Below, in pieces: positions 17,673 to 27,196 of a stretch of DNA of 64,000 bases. The notes beneath the pieces are model-generated. The model saw only the letters and a list, made by a program, of their open reading frames with translations, was not told where the DNA came from and did not search any database. Every line of letters begins with the position of its first letter. Within the stretch, counting starts at the first letter, position 1. Both the position numbers and the translations under genes were made by a program. The DNA is from Bacteroides caecimuris (GTDB lineage: Bacteria; Bacteroidota; Bacteroidia; Bacteroidales; Bacteroidaceae): the NCBI RefSeq assembly GCF_001688725.2, contig NZ_CP015401.2, positions 806,001 through 870,000 of the forward strand, written 5' to 3'.

Positions 17673-17678
17673 CATACC

Positions 17679-18617
17679 ATGGAAAAATTTGAGTTATATA
17701 TATTGGGATGCGGTTCCGCTTTGCCTACCACGCGACATTTTGCGACCTCTCAAGTCGTAAACCTGCGTGAAAAATTATTTATGATTGATTGTGGCGAGGG
17801 AGCACAAATGCAGTTACGCCGTTCGCGACTGAAATTTTCCCGATTGAATCATATCTTCATCTCTCATCTACATGGTGACCATTGTTTCGGATTGTTGGGG
17901 CTGATCTCTACATTCGGATTATTAGGAAGAACAGCTGATTTGCATATTCATTCTCCACGAGGACTGGAAGAACTGTTTGCCCCGATGCTTGCTTTCTTTT
18001 GCAAGACTTTGACTTATAAGGTGCTCTTCCATGAATTCGAAACGAAAGAGCCGATGCTTGTCTACGATGACCGTTCGGTGACCGTAACTACGATTCCTTT
18101 GAAACACCGTATTCCTTGTTGCGGCTTCCTTTTTGAAGAAAAACAATGTCCCAATCATATTATCAGGGATATGGTAGACTTTTATAAAGTTCCTGTCTAT
18201 GAGTTGAACCGTATCAAGAACGGAGCGGATTTTGTAACTCCCGAAGGAGAAGTAATACCCAATTTGCGTCTGACCCGCCCTTCGGCTCCAGCTCGTAAAT
18301 ATGCTTATTGCTCCGATACAATTTATCGCCCGTCGCTTGCCGAACAAATCAGCAATGTAGATTTGCTTTTCCATGAGGCTACCTTTGCGCAGACAGAGCA
18401 GGCACGTGCCAAGGAAACTTATCATACTACGGCTGCGCAAGCCGCACAACTTGCTTTGGACGCAAACGTGAAACAATTGGTGATCGGACACTTTTCAGCC
18501 CGTTACGAGGATGAATCTATTCTATTTGATGAAGCGTCCGCCATTTTCCCGCGAACTATTTTAGCGAAAGAGAATATGTGTATTGACATTGATGGAGGAA
18601 CTGTATATGAGAAATAG
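17679..18617 (+). CDS. rnz: Ribonuclease Z
   Basis: A 312-residue metallo-beta-lactamase-fold endonuclease that cuts the 3' trailer from tRNA precursors. The zinc site is seen as SHLHGDHCFGL near residue 65. Further ligands are in PLKHRIPCCGFLF, in YCSDT, and in the late histidine of VIGHFSARY. The ATG at 17679 (MEKFELYILGCGSALP) is chosen over an upstream TTG because it matches the usual family start and because the -7 box overlaps the longer reading. The 3' end overlaps the next gene by 11 bp, so the two are probably co-transcribed. Confidence 0.95.
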   Translation: MEKFELYILGCGSALPTTRHFATSQVVNLREKLFMIDCGEGAQMQLRRSRLKFSRLNHIFISHLHGDHCFGLLGLISTFGLLGRTADLHIHSPRGLEELFAPMLAFFCKTLTYKVLFHEFETKEPMLVYDDRSVTVTTIPLKHRIPCCGFLFEEKQCPNHIIRDMVDFYKVPVYELNRIKNGADFVTPEGEVIPNLRLTRPSAPARKYAYCSDTIYRPSLAEQISNVDLLFHEATFAQTEQARAKETYHTTAAQAAQLALDANVKQLVIGHFSARYEDESILFDEASAIFPRTILAKENMCIDIDGGTVYEK

Positions 18618-20151
18618 ACGCCTGCTTTGGGGAGCGGTAATCCTGTTCGTCGTTTGTTTGGCAGCTTGTAAGAAAGAGAAACCCCAATCTCTGATACCAG
18701 ATTCGCTGGCTTTCCTGCAAGAGCTGTTCAACCCTGCTTATCAAATAGATGCCGACAGTATTCGTCTGATGATCCGTTCTTATTTGAATGAAAACCCCGT
18801 AACTCCTTGGGATTCGGCTTTGCTGGCTCATTATCGGGAAAAGGATGAATTTTTCTGGTTGAATGACTCGCTTGTGTCCGATAAACCTGCCACACAGGTG
18901 GCAGACTCTATGTTGTTCTGGTTGGGAGACATCTCCCGGCATGGTATTAACCCGAATCTTTATCCTGTCGATGGCATCCGTGAGAGATTGCAACAGATAC
19001 GTTCTTTGAAGTTGCAGGAAGGAAAAACAATGAACCGTCTGTTGGCAGATGTGGAATATCAGTTGACAGCCGCATATCTTTCGTATGTGTGTCAGTTGAA
19101 GTTTGGTTTCTTGCCTTCGGGACGCAGATGGAATGATTCGATCAATCGTATTCCTTTAAAACATTGTGATGTTACTTTTGCAAATGCTGCTCTCGATTCA
19201 TTGCGTGCAAATCCAATTGCTGCTTTTCACAGAGCACAACCTTCTTCTCCGCTTTATCGCAAGATGCAGGAAGAACTGGAACGTGTGAATGCTTGGGGGA
19301 AGACAGATACTACGGATTATTACCGCAACCGCCTATTGGTAAACATGGAACGCGCACGCTGGCAATATGCTTTGGAGAAAGGAAAGAAATATGTAGTAGC
19401 CAATGTAGCGGCATTTATGTTACAAGCTATCAATGAAGAGATGGATTCAATCTTGGAAATGCGTATCTGCGTGGGAAGCGTGAAGAATAAAACACCCTTG
19501 CTGTCGAGCAGAATCTACTATATGGAACTGAATCCATATTGGAATGTCCCTCAAAGTATTATCCGTAAAGAGATTATCCCTACCTATCGCAGAGATACGA
19601 CCTATTTTACCCGCAACCGCATGAAGGTATATGATAATAAGACCGGTCTGCAAGTAGACCCTCATAGTATCAGGTGGGCTAAGTATGCAGGAAAAGGCGT
19701 ACCTTATACAGTGAAGCAGGACAATAAAACGGGTAATTCGTTGGGACGCATCATCTTCCGTTTCCCTAATCCTCATTCCGTATATCTGCACGATACTCCT
19801 TCCCGGTGGGCTTTCACGTTGAAAAAACGTGCGGTGAGCCACGGTTGCGTCCGCCTTCAGAAAGCACTCGACTTTGCTTTCTTCCTGTTGAAAGAGCCGG
19901 ATGAATTGTTGGAAGACCGTATTCGCATTGCAATGGATATCAAACCGGTGAGTGAAGAGGGGAAGAAGTTGTCTAACAGTGCGACCTACAGCGAACTGAA
20001 ACATTATAGTTTAGAGAAATATATACCTTTATTTATAGATTATCAGACAGTTTATTTGTCTGCCGATAATAATTTAAGGTATTGTGAGGACATTTATAAA
20101 TATGATTCGTCTTTACTAGAGGCAATGAACGACCTGAATTTGAAACCATAA
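18607..20151 (+). CDS. L,D-transpeptidase lipoprotein (YkuD/YcbB-like)
   Basis: A 514-residue lipoprotein. The start at 18607 gives a classic signal ending in VCLAACKK, with the lipobox cysteine near residue 19. It is preceded by GGAGGA six bases upstream, an unusually good Shine-Dalgarno for Bacteroides. Upstream ATG and TTG codons are possible but spoil the signal peptide. The middle part resembles the scaffold domain of YcbB-type enzymes. The YkuD catalytic domain carries the motif HGCVRLQ near residue 411, including the nucleophilic cysteine. It should form 3-3 cross-links in peptidoglycan or attach proteins to it. It overlaps rnz by 11 bp and is followed 24 bp later by a sigma-factor gene. 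Confidence 0.9.
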   Translation: MRNRRLLWGAVILFVVCLAACKKEKPQSLIPDSLAFLQELFNPAYQIDADSIRLMIRSYLNENPVTPWDSALLAHYREKDEFFWLNDSLVSDKPATQVADSMLFWLGDISRHGINPNLYPVDGIRERLQQIRSLKLQEGKTMNRLLADVEYQLTAAYLSYVCQLKFGFLPSGRRWNDSINRIPLKHCDVTFANAALDSLRANPIAAFHRAQPSSPLYRKMQEELERVNAWGKTDTTDYYRNRLLVNMERARWQYALEKGKKYVVANVAAFMLQAINEEMDSILEMRICVGSVKNKTPLLSSRIYYMELNPYWNVPQSIIRKEIIPTYRRDTTYFTRNRMKVYDNKTGLQVDPHSIRWAKYAGKGVPYTVKQDNKTGNSLGRIIFRFPNPHSVYLHDTPSRWAFTLKKRAVSHGCVRLQKALDFAFFLLKEPDELLEDRIRIAMDIKPVSEEGKKLSNSATYSELKHYSLEKYIPLFIDYQTVYLSADNNLRYCEDIYKYDSSLLEAMNDLNLKP

Positions 20152-20175
20152 ATAAACATACAGATACAAGAGATT

Positions 20176-20727
20176 ATGATTCCTTATAACGAACGCGAAG
20201 TTCTGAAACTCCTTCAAGAGGAGAGTACGCAGCGGAAAGGATTTGAAATGATTGTGGCGCAGTATAGCGAGCAATTGTATTGGCAAATCCGCCGGATGGT
20301 ACTGTCGCATGAGGATGCGAACGATCTCCTGCAAAACACTTTTATCAAGGCATGGACAAATATCGATTATTTCCGTGCCGAGGCGAAGCTGTCTACCTGG
20401 CTCTATCGCATCGCGCTGAATGAATGTCTTACCTTTCTAAACAAACAACGTGCCATGACTACCGTAGCTATCAACGACCCGGAAGCAATGGTTGTGCAGA
20501 AACTGGAAAGTGACTCCTACTTTTCGGGAGACGAAATACAGTTGTGTTTGCAGAAAGCTCTATTGACTTTGCCGGAAAAACAGCGTATGGTGTTCAACCT
20601 GAAATATTATCAGGAAATGAAATACGAAGAGATGTCGGAAATCTTCGGCACAACGGTTGGTGCGCTCAAAGCGTCATATCATCATGCGGTGAAGAAAATA
20701 GAGAAGTTTTTAGAAGAAATAGATTAA
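20176..20727 (+). CDS. ECF-type RNA polymerase sigma factor
   Basis: A 183-residue sigma-70 family protein. Region 2 is at about residues 24-90 (YSEQLYWQIRRMVLSHEDANDLLQ, split at the core-binding helix, then STWLYRIALNECLTFL). Region 4 is at about 125-178 (LPEKQRMVFNLKYYQEMKYEEMS, then TTVGALKASYHHAVKKI). It is followed after 47 bp by a small single-span membrane protein, and then by a Spy-like periplasmic protein. This suggests an envelope-stress module rather than a FecI/FecR nutrient system. No FecR-like partner is present. Confidence 0.9.
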   Translation: MIPYNEREVLKLLQEESTQRKGFEMIVAQYSEQLYWQIRRMVLSHEDANDLLQNTFIKAWTNIDYFRAEAKLSTWLYRIALNECLTFLNKQRAMTTVAINDPEAMVVQKLESDSYFSGDEIQLCLQKALLTLPEKQRMVFNLKYYQEMKYEEMSEIFGTTVGALKASYHHAVKKIEKFLEEID

Positions 20728-20774
20728 ACCTTTTAAATTGGACGTTGTCTAAGTAAAAGAGAGGAGAAAAACGT

Positions 20775-21152
20775 ATGAAAGAAGAAGATATCTTATTGAA
20801 GAAGCTTGGTAAGGAAAATTCCTTCAAAGTGCCTGATGGTTACTTTGAAAACCTGACTTCGGAGGTAATAAATAAACTTCCTGAAAAAGAAAAAGTTGTT
20901 TTTGAGGAAGAATCTGTCAGCACATGGACAAGACTGAAACCATTGCTCTATCTCGCCGCTATGTTTGTAGGCGCGGCCCTGATTATCCGGGTAGCGTCGA
21001 CAGAACACAAACCTGCTGCGGTCGATGAAGTGGCGGTGACGGAGGTAGATACTGAAGTTGTATCGGACGAAATGCTGGATGTGGCACTAGACCGTGCCAT
21101 GCTGGATGATTATTCGTTATATGTTTATTTGAGTGACGCAAGTGTAGAATGA
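20775..21152 (+). CDS. Small single-span membrane protein, putative anti-sigma factor
   Basis: A 125-residue protein I do not recognise at family level. Residues 1-45 are charged (KVPDGYFENLTSEVINKLPEKEK is typical of sigma-linked Bacteroidetes proteins). A membrane span lies at about 54-70 (LLYLAAMFVGAALIIRV), and an acidic tail follows. Its place directly after a sigma gene, with a short cytosolic part and one span, makes an anti-sigma role likely, but no zinc-binding anti-sigma motif is visible. It starts 47 bp after the sigma gene and ends 27 bp before the Spy-like gene. Confidence 0.65.
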   Translation: MKEEDILLKKLGKENSFKVPDGYFENLTSEVINKLPEKEKVVFEEESVSTWTRLKPLLYLAAMFVGAALIIRVASTEHKPAAVDEVAVTEVDTEVVSDEMLDVALDRAMLDDYSLYVYLSDASVE

Positions 21153-21179
21153 TTTATTAAAATTGATTGAATACAGAAA

Positions 21180-21647
21180 ATGAGAAAAGTAATCGCATTA
21201 GTCGTTTTGTTGTGTGGCTTTATGCCTGTTCTTTGGGCTGCTGACAGATGTGATCAGCATTTATCCCGGGAGGAGTTCAGGGCAAAACAAAAGGAATTCA
21301 TTATCGAACAGGCTGGATTGAGTAACAAGGAGGCTGCTAAGTTTTTTCCCCTCTATTTTGAACTTCAGGATAAGAAGAAGAAGCTGAATGATGAATCGTG
21401 GGATTTGATGCGCAAAGGTAAAGATGATAAGACGACGGAAGCTCAATATGCCGAAATCAACGATAAGATAGCCGACAATCGTATTGCTGCCGACCAACTT
21501 GATAAGACTTATCTGGGTAAGTTCAAGAAGATTCTTTCAAGTAAGAAGATATTTCTCGTGCAGCGTGCAGAAATGCGCTTCCACCGAGAGATGATAAAAG
21601 GGATGAATCGTGGCAAGGATAAAGGAAACGATTCGAAGAAGAAATAA
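21180..21647 (+). CDS. Secreted Spy/CpxP-like helical protein
   Basis: A 155-residue protein with a signal peptide (MRKVIALVVLLCGFMPVLWAA, cleavage near 21). The rest is a charged, helical, LTxxQ-poor domain: LSREEFRAKQKEFIIEQAGL, then KEAAKFFPLYFELQDKKKKL, then a lysine-rich tail. The length and helix pattern resemble periplasmic sensors or chaperones of the CpxP/Spy/ZraP type, which bind misfolded protein and restrain a stress response. It is the last gene of the sigma operon and is followed at once by a terminator. Confidence 0.65.
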   Translation: MRKVIALVVLLCGFMPVLWAADRCDQHLSREEFRAKQKEFIIEQAGLSNKEAAKFFPLYFELQDKKKKLNDESWDLMRKGKDDKTTEAQYAEINDKIADNRIAADQLDKTYLGKFKKILSSKKIFLVQRAEMRFHREMIKGMNRGKDKGNDSKKK

Positions 21648-21651
21648 AGAA

Positions 21652-21688
21652 AAACAGAGCGTCTATTTATGAATCAGACGCTCTGTTT
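21652..21688 (+). terminator. Terminator of the sigma/Spy-like operon
   Basis: AAACAGAGCGTCT pairs with AGACGCTCTGTTT in a 13-bp stem, directly after the stop codon. Confidence 0.8.
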
Positions 21689-21735
21689 GATTTAATAAAG
21701 GCTCTACTCGCACAGAATAGAGCCTCCATTAAATC
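21689..21735 (-). terminator. Terminator of the DUF3810-mazG operon
   Basis: ATTTAAT and GGCTCTA on the left pair with TAGAGCC and ATTAAAT on the right, forming a two-part stem immediately downstream of the mazG stop codon on the minus strand. Confidence 0.65.
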
Positions 21736-21752
21736 AATGTTACTCATAGGTC

Positions 21753-22541
21753 TTACAGTCCTTTTTTCTTTGCTTCATTCCAAATAGCATCCATCTCTTC
21801 GAGAGACATATCTTTCAGGCTTTTTCCTTCCTTGATAGTATGTTCCTCCAAATAATTGAAGCGACGGATAAACTTTTGATTGGTAAGTTCCAAAGCATTA
21901 TCAGGATTGATCTTGTAGAGACGCGCTGCATTGATAAGACTAAACATGACGTCACCGAATTCAGCTTCCGCCTTGTCCTTATCCATATTGGCTACTTCAT
22001 CCTGGAATTCTCCGATTTCTTCCTTCACTTTATCCCATACTTGTTCACGCTCTTCCCAGTCGAAGCCTACATTGCGGGCTTTGTCTTGAATACGATAAGC
22101 CTTGATGAGCGAGGGGAGGGCAGTAGGTACACCGCTCAAGACACTCTTATTGCCGTCTTTCTCCTTTAGCTTCAACTGTTCCCAATTCTCGGAAACTTGT
22201 CCTGCTGTCTCTGCTTTTACCTCTCCGAATACATGCGGGTGGCGGAAAATCAGTTTATCACACAGTTTGTCGCAAACATCTTTGATGTCAAAATCTCCTG
22301 TTTCCGAGCCTATCTTGGCATAGAAAGCAACGTGCAATAATACGTCGCCCAATTCCTTGCAGATTTCTTTCTTGTCATCCCTCATCAGGGCGTCGCAAAG
22401 TTCGTAAGTCTCTTCTATGGTGTTGGGACGCAGACTTTCATTGGTCTGTTTGCGGTCCCAGGGACATTTAACACGCAGTTCGTCGAGAATGTCCAGGAAG
22501 CGTCCGAAGGCTTCCATCTGTTCTTGTCTGGTATGTGACAT
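21753..22541 (-). CDS. mazG: Nucleoside triphosphate pyrophosphohydrolase
   Basis: A 262-residue MazG protein that hydrolyses (d)NTPs to monophosphates and pyrophosphate and so cleans the nucleotide pool. Two MazG folds are present. The first has the metal-binding helices EETYELCDAL and KEICKELGDVLLHVAFYAKI; the second has VKEEIGEFQDEV and AEAEFGDVMFSLINAARL. The start is set at the ATG giving MSHTRQEQMEAF. The 24 residues that an upstream start would add are low-complexity and run into the neighbouring gene. It lies 28 bp after the DUF3810 gene in a two-gene operon. Confidence 0.94.
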   Translation of the reverse strand: MSHTRQEQMEAFGRFLDILDELRVKCPWDRKQTNESLRPNTIEETYELCDALMRDDKKEICKELGDVLLHVAFYAKIGSETGDFDIKDVCDKLCDKLIFRHPHVFGEVKAETAGQVSENWEQLKLKEKDGNKSVLSGVPTALPSLIKAYRIQDKARNVGFDWEEREQVWDKVKEEIGEFQDEVANMDKDKAEAEFGDVMFSLINAARLYKINPDNALELTNQKFIRRFNYLEEHTIKEGKSLKDMSLEEMDAIWNEAKKKGL

Positions 22542-22569
22542 AAATATATCTATTTTTTGTTCTTGATTT

Positions 22570-23622
22570 TTATTTCTTTTTCCACTCCTGATAGGAAATG
22601 AGCAGTCCCACAACTTCCGAATAGTTTTGTCGTCCGCTTTCTATCTTATTCCCTTTCAGATAAAGGTCATATATCCAATCCTGCACAGCACCGACCACAG
22701 GGCTATACTTGGCAGCCCAATACGCTTGATTATTCTTAGCCAATTCGATAATTTCCGGTCGGATGCGTTTAAACAGTCGGGTGTATTCTTCTTCCGGGAG
22801 TAATCTTTGCGCATTTCCCAATACATGTCCCAATATAGAGAAATATCCGGAAAAACGGATTCCCATCGCTTCTGAACGGGTGCAAACCTGATAAGCATAG
22901 AAATTAGCTTCCGCTTCACTGGTGATACCTAATAAATGGGCTAGTTCGTGAGCATAAGTGGTCGGATAATTAACGGGAAGCAAATCTCCGTTAAGTGTAA
23001 ACTCGCAGAAGAAAGGCCCCATGCTACCCGTTACCCCTACCATCGAAATGAAGGGAGTGAATAACATTGTTTTCACCCTCGGATGCTCGTGTGGAGGGCG
23101 ATGTACGCCCAGACTATCACTTAACTGATGATAGATTCGCACAGTTTCCTCTCGTATCAAATCTTGATTGATACTATTGACAGGAGTATACGAGCGGTTC
23201 AGTTGAGTAATATAATCATCTACGAATTCTTGGAAAATCTCGGGAGTATAGGCGGTATACGGGATTTCTGTTCGTTGATAGAAATTTTTCTGCGAGTAGT
23301 TCAGGCCCCATGCCAGATAGAACCATACATAAATCCATAATAAGTATTCTCCGTCGCGCAATAAGATTTTCTTCCAAGGCAACTTCTTGCGGAGACGGGC
23401 ATAAAAGGGATAAACAATCACGCCTGTGATGCTAAGGAAAATAAATAAATCCCCTATGGCAAAAGGAAATAAACCGGAAAAAAACGACAGGACGTAGGAG
23501 ATAAGGGGATAGATTGTTTGAGAATAGATCGTTGCCAGAGCAGGAATCCATTGCGTTAGCCACACCAGGATTAATAATGCTCCTAAGGCTAAATATCTTA
23601 CATTTGGCTTATTTTTCATCAT
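22570..23622 (-). CDS. DUF3810 family membrane protein, metallopeptidase-like
   Basis: A 350-residue protein with three membrane spans in its first 120 residues (LALGALLILVWLTQWI, then IYPLISYVLSFFSGLFPFAI, then LLWIYVWFYLAWGL). A soluble part follows that contains HELAHLLG, the HExxH signature of zinc metallopeptidases, with a nearby E in TSEAEANFYAY as possible third ligand. This is characteristic of DUF3810; its substrate is not known. The ATG at 23622 (MMKNKPNV) is preferred to an upstream TTG. It is the first gene of the operon with mazG, with a -7 box 18 bp upstream. Confidence 0.85.
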   Translation of the reverse strand: MMKNKPNVRYLALGALLILVWLTQWIPALATIYSQTIYPLISYVLSFFSGLFPFAIGDLFIFLSITGVIVYPFYARLRKKLPWKKILLRDGEYLLWIYVWFYLAWGLNYSQKNFYQRTEIPYTAYTPEIFQEFVDDYITQLNRSYTPVNSINQDLIREETVRIYHQLSDSLGVHRPPHEHPRVKTMLFTPFISMVGVTGSMGPFFCEFTLNGDLLPVNYPTTYAHELAHLLGITSEAEANFYAYQVCTRSEAMGIRFSGYFSILGHVLGNAQRLLPEEEYTRLFKRIRPEIIELAKNNQAYWAAKYSPVVGAVQDWIYDLYLKGNKIESGRQNYSEVVGLLISYQEWKKK

Positions 23623-23640
23623 TTGTATAAAATCAGTCAA

Positions 23641-23648
23641 CAAAAATA
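23641..23648 (-). promoter_or_regulatory. -7 box of the DUF3810-mazG operon
   Basis: TATTTTTG on the minus strand, 18 bp upstream of the DUF3810 ATG. Confidence 0.5.
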
Positions 23649-23682
23649 TGCATTTAATAAACGTCGCGCGAAAAAATACCTC

Positions 23683-23690
23683 TATATTTG
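23683..23690 (+). promoter_or_regulatory. -7 box of the small membrane protein gene at 23763
   Basis: TATATTTG, divergent from the box at 23641-23648 and 34 bp apart from it, 72 bp upstream of the gene. Confidence 0.5.
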
Positions 23691-23762
23691 CAAAAAATCT
23701 GTTAACAGTGACTTTGTGTACCTGCGTAATCAGAGAAAGTTATTCAACATAAACCGGATAAG

Positions 23763-24401
23763 ATGGCTACATCAGAAGAAATAGAAAAGTATTGCAGGAA
23801 TTGCGTGTCACGTGATTTTGTGAACGGAAAAGGACTCGTTTGTAAACGTACCGGAGAACTTCCCGCTTTTGAAGAAGAATGTGATAGTTTTGAGCAAGAT
23901 AAGGAACTGGAAAGATTAACGCCTCCCAAGCCGGAAGACTTTCCGGTATCCATGACAGAAGAGGAAATGCTTGCCGAAGAGAACCTGCCCAAAGGAGTAT
24001 TGTGGGCAGTTGTCGCATGCATCGTTGGTGCGGTGGCATGGGGCTTGATCTCCGTTTCTACAGGTCGTCAGATAGGATTTATGCCCATTGCTATCGGATT
24101 CATGGTAGGTTTTGCGATGCAGCAGGGCAAGGGAATACGTCCCATTTTTGGAATTATCGGTGCGGCATTATCTCTGGTTAGTTGCATCTTAGGTGATTTC
24201 TTGTCTATTATCGGATATATCTCCCAAGATTATGAAATGGGTTATTTTCAAGTCCTGGCAGGTGTAGACTATGGAGAGATATTCTCTATTCTGTTGAAAA
24301 ATGTAATGTCGATGACTGCCCTATTCTACGGATTCGCTCTTTATGAGGGATATAAATTCTCTTTCCGTGCACAGAAACACCCCGAGGGTGGTAAGATTTG
24401 A
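23763..24401 (+). CDS. Integral membrane protein with N-terminal cysteine cluster
   Basis: A 212-residue protein I do not recognise by family. Residues 1-45 contain YCRNCVSRDF, VCKRTGE and ECDSFE, a four-cysteine pattern resembling a small zinc-binding module. An acidic linker follows, then about four membrane spans from residue 80 (VLWAVVACIVGAVAWGLI, GFMPIAIGFMVGFAMQQG, PIFGIIGAALSLVSCILG, MSMTALFYGFALYEGY). It is probably a cytosolic zinc-ribbon-like head on a membrane domain. The gene is alone between a divergent operon and valS, with its own promoter box. Confidence 0.7.
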   Translation: MATSEEIEKYCRNCVSRDFVNGKGLVCKRTGELPAFEEECDSFEQDKELERLTPPKPEDFPVSMTEEEMLAEENLPKGVLWAVVACIVGAVAWGLISVSTGRQIGFMPIAIGFMVGFAMQQGKGIRPIFGIIGAALSLVSCILGDFLSIIGYISQDYEMGYFQVLAGVDYGEIFSILLKNVMSMTALFYGFALYEGYKFSFRAQKHPEGGKI

Positions 24402-24412
24402 ATTTAAATTAT

Positions 24413-24420
24413 TAATTTTG
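24413..24420 (+). promoter_or_regulatory. -7 box of valS
   Basis: TAATTTTG, 45 bp upstream of the valS ATG. The -33 element is not clear. Confidence 0.5.
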
Positions 24421-24465
24421 CACCCGTTATTTTTAGAATATACATTATCATATACATAAAACAAT

Positions 24466-27102
24466 ATGGAATTAGCAAGTAAGTACAATCCCGCTGACGT
24501 GGAGGGAAAGTGGTACCAGTATTGGCTGGACCACAAATTATTCAGTTCAAAACCCGATGGCCGTGAACCTTACACCATCGTCATCCCGCCCCCGAACGTC
24601 ACCGGTGTGTTACACATGGGACACATGCTTAATAATACCATCCAGGATATTTTAGTTCGTCGTGCCCGTATGGAAGGCAAGAATGCTTGCTGGGTGCCGG
24701 GAACTGACCATGCTTCTATTGCTACCGAAGCTAAAGTTGTAAACAAACTCGCTTCTCAAGGTATCAAGAAAACCGATCTGACTCGTGACGAATTCCTGAA
24801 ACATGCTTGGGAATGGACAGACGAGCACGGTGGTATTATCCTGAAACAACTCCGTAAACTCGGCGCATCTTGCGACTGGGATCGTACTGCTTTCACTATG
24901 GATAAGAAACGTAGTGAAAGTGTAATCAAAGTATTTGTCGATCTGTTCGATAAAGGATTGATTTATCGTGGCGTCCGCATGGTAAACTGGGACCCGAAAG
25001 CCTTGACTGCCCTTTCTGACGAAGAGGTAATCTACAAGGAAGAACACGGAAAACTGTATTATCTCCGCTACAAAGTAGAAGGTGACGCGGAAGGTCGCTA
25101 CGCGGTTGTTGCAACCACCCGTCCTGAAACAATTATGGGTGATACGGCTATGTGTATCAATCCGAACGACCCGAAGAACGCGTGGCTGAAAGGAAAGAAA
25201 GTAATCGTTCCGCTGGTAAACCGTGTCATTCCTGTGATTGAGGATGATTATGTAGACATCGAATTCGGTACGGGTTGTCTGAAAGTAACCCCGGCCCATG
25301 ATGTAAACGACTATATGCTGGGTGAAAAATACAACTTGCCTAGTATCGATATCTTCAATGACAATGGTACATTGAGCGAAGCTGCCGGTATGTATATCGG
25401 TATGGATCGTTTCGATGTTCGTAAACAGATAGAGAAAGACCTTGAAGCTGCCGGATTGCTCGAAAAGACGGAAGCCTATACCAATAAGGTAGGATATTCG
25501 GAACGTACCAACGTGGTGATTGAGCCGAAACTCTCTATGCAGTGGTTCCTTAAGATGCAGCATTTGGCGGATATGGCATTGCCGCCTGTAATGAACGACG
25601 ACCTGAAGTTCTATCCGGCAAAATATAAGAACACCTACCGTCACTGGATGGAGAACATCAAAGACTGGTGTATCAGCCGCCAGTTGTGGTGGGGACACCG
25701 TATTCCCGCTTACTTCCTGCCGGAAGGTGGTTATGTAGTAGCCGCTACTCCCGAAGAAGCATTGGCAAAAGCCAAAGAAAAGACAGGCAACGCAGCCCTG
25801 ACAATCGAAGAACTCCGTCAGGATGAAGACTGTCTGGACACTTGGTTCTCTTCTTGGTTGTGGCCTATCTCTTTGTTCGATGGCATCAACAATCCGGGCA
25901 ACGAAGAAATCAAATACTACTATCCGACAAGCGACCTTGTGACAGGACCGGACATTATCTTCTTCTGGGTAGCTCGTATGATTATGGCAGGCTACGAATA
26001 CGAGGGACAGATGCCGTTTAAAAACGTATACTTTACAGGAATCGTTCGTGATAAACAGGGACGTAAGATGTCTAAATCGCTTGGTAACTCTCCCGATCCA
26101 TTGGAACTGATCGAAAAGTATGGTGCCGACGGTGTGCGTATGGGTATGATGCTTTCGGCTCCTGCCGGCAACGACATTCTTTTCGATGATGCCCTTTGCG
26201 AGCAGGGACGTAACTTCTGCAATAAGATATGGAATGCTTTCCGTCTGATTAAAGGATGGACCAATGCCGGAGATACGATTGAAATTCCGGTCGAGGCTCA
26301 TCTGGCTGTTCAATGGTTCGACCAAAGACTGGATGCAGCTGCGGTTGAAGTTGCCGATTTGTTCTCTAAATATCGTTTGAGCGAAGCATTGATGCTGGTT
26401 TACAAACTGTTTTGGGATGAGTTCTCTTCTTGGTTGCTGGAAATTGTGAAACCTGCTTATGGACAGCCCGTTAATGGCTTTATTTATAGTATGGTGCTTA
26501 GTTCTTTCGAACGTCTGCTTGAGTTGCTGCATCCTTTCATGCCGTTTATCACAGAAGAACTGTGGCAGCAACTGCGTGAGCGCGAACCGGGTGCAAGTTT
26601 GATGGTTACTCGAATGAAGGCGCCTCATGAAGTAAACGAGAACTTCCTGAAAGAATTTGAATTGGCTAAGGAAATTATCAGTAATGTTCGCAGCATTCGT
26701 TTGCAGAAGAATATTGCTTTGAAGGAACAACTCGAATTGCAGGTTGTGGGTAGTCATCCGGTAGAAAAAATGAATCCGGTGATTATCAAGATGTGTAATC
26801 TTTCTGCTGTAACAGTGGTGGAAAGCAAATCGGAAGGTGCTGCTTCTTTCATGATGGGAACAACAGAATTTGCTGTTCCATTGGGTAATATGATTGACGT
26901 GGAAGCGGAAATTGCCCGTATGGAAGCAGAACTGAAGCACAAAGAAGGATTCTTGCAAGGTGTAATGAAGAAACTTAGCAATGAAAAATTCGTCAATAAT
27001 GCTCCGGCTGCTGTTATCGAACTAGAACGTAAGAAACAGGCCGATGCTGAAAGTATTATTAATTCTTTGAAAGAAAGCATTGCTGCTTTGAAGAAAGCGT
27101 AA
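24466..27102 (+). CDS. valS: Valyl-tRNA synthetase
   Basis: An 878-residue class I aminoacyl-tRNA synthetase. The HIGH-like motif is HMGH at residues 50-53 in [14 protein letters not shown], and the KMSKS loop is at 534-538. Between them lies the CP1 editing domain that removes mischarged threonine ([12 protein letters not shown]). The C-terminal coiled-coil arm that binds tRNA is visible from about residue 805 ([20 protein letters not shown]). Length and motif order are normal. The gene is monocistronic and followed by a clear terminator. Confidence 0.97.
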   Translation: MELASKYNPADVEGKWYQYWLDHKLFSSKPDGREPYTIVIPPPNVTGVLHMGHMLNNTIQDILVRRARMEGKNACWVPGTDHASIATEAKVVNKLASQGIKKTDLTRDEFLKHAWEWTDEHGGIILKQLRKLGASCDWDRTAFTMDKKRSESVIKVFVDLFDKGLIYRGVRMVNWDPKALTALSDEEVIYKEEHGKLYYLRYKVEGDAEGRYAVVATTRPETIMGDTAMCINPNDPKNAWLKGKKVIVPLVNRVIPVIEDDYVDIEFGTGCLKVTPAHDVNDYMLGEKYNLPSIDIFNDNGTLSEAAGMYIGMDRFDVRKQIEKDLEAAGLLEKTEAYTNKVGYSERTNVVIEPKLSMQWFLKMQHLADMALPPVMNDDLKFYPAKYKNTYRHWMENIKDWCISRQLWWGHRIPAYFLPEGGYVVAATPEEALAKAKEKTGNAALTIEELRQDEDCLDTWFSSWLWPISLFDGINNPGNEEIKYYYPTSDLVTGPDIIFFWVARMIMAGYEYEGQMPFKNVYFTGIVRDKQGRKMSKSLGNSPDPLELIEKYGADGVRMGMMLSAPAGNDILFDDALCEQGRNFCNKIWNAFRLIKGWTNAGDTIEIPVEAHLAVQWFDQRLDAAAVEVADLFSKYRLSEALMLVYKLFWDEFSSWLLEIVKPAYGQPVNGFIYSMVLSSFERLLELLHPFMPFITEELWQQLREREPGASLMVTRMKAPHEVNENFLKEFELAKEIISNVRSIRLQKNIALKEQLELQVVGSHPVEKMNPVIIKMCNLSAVTVVESKSEGAASFMMGTTEFAVPLGNMIDVEAEIARMEAELKHKEGFLQGVMKKLSNEKFVNNAPAAVIELERKKQADAESIINSLKESIAALKKA

Positions 27103-27130
27103 CTCCTTGATAGCTAAATTTCAATAATAT

Positions 27131-27162
27131 AAGAGGATGCCCTTTTGGACATCCTCTTTTTT
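27131..27162 (+). terminator. Terminator of valS
   Basis: AAGAGGATG pairs with CATCCTCTT, followed by T6. It lies 28 bp after the stop codon. Confidence 0.9.
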
Positions 27163-27196
27163 GCTATTCTCGTTATATCCCTCCAAATACCATATA

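Noticed and set aside
24652..26958. Long open frame opposite valS (768 codons)
   Set aside because: It is an antisense shadow of a strongly codon-biased gene with no recognisable domain.
27131..27158. Similarity of the valS terminator stem (AAGAGGATG) to the retron a1 arm (AAGAGAGGATG)
   Set aside because: Nine purine-rich bases are easily shared by chance, and the terminator has a full U-run of its own.
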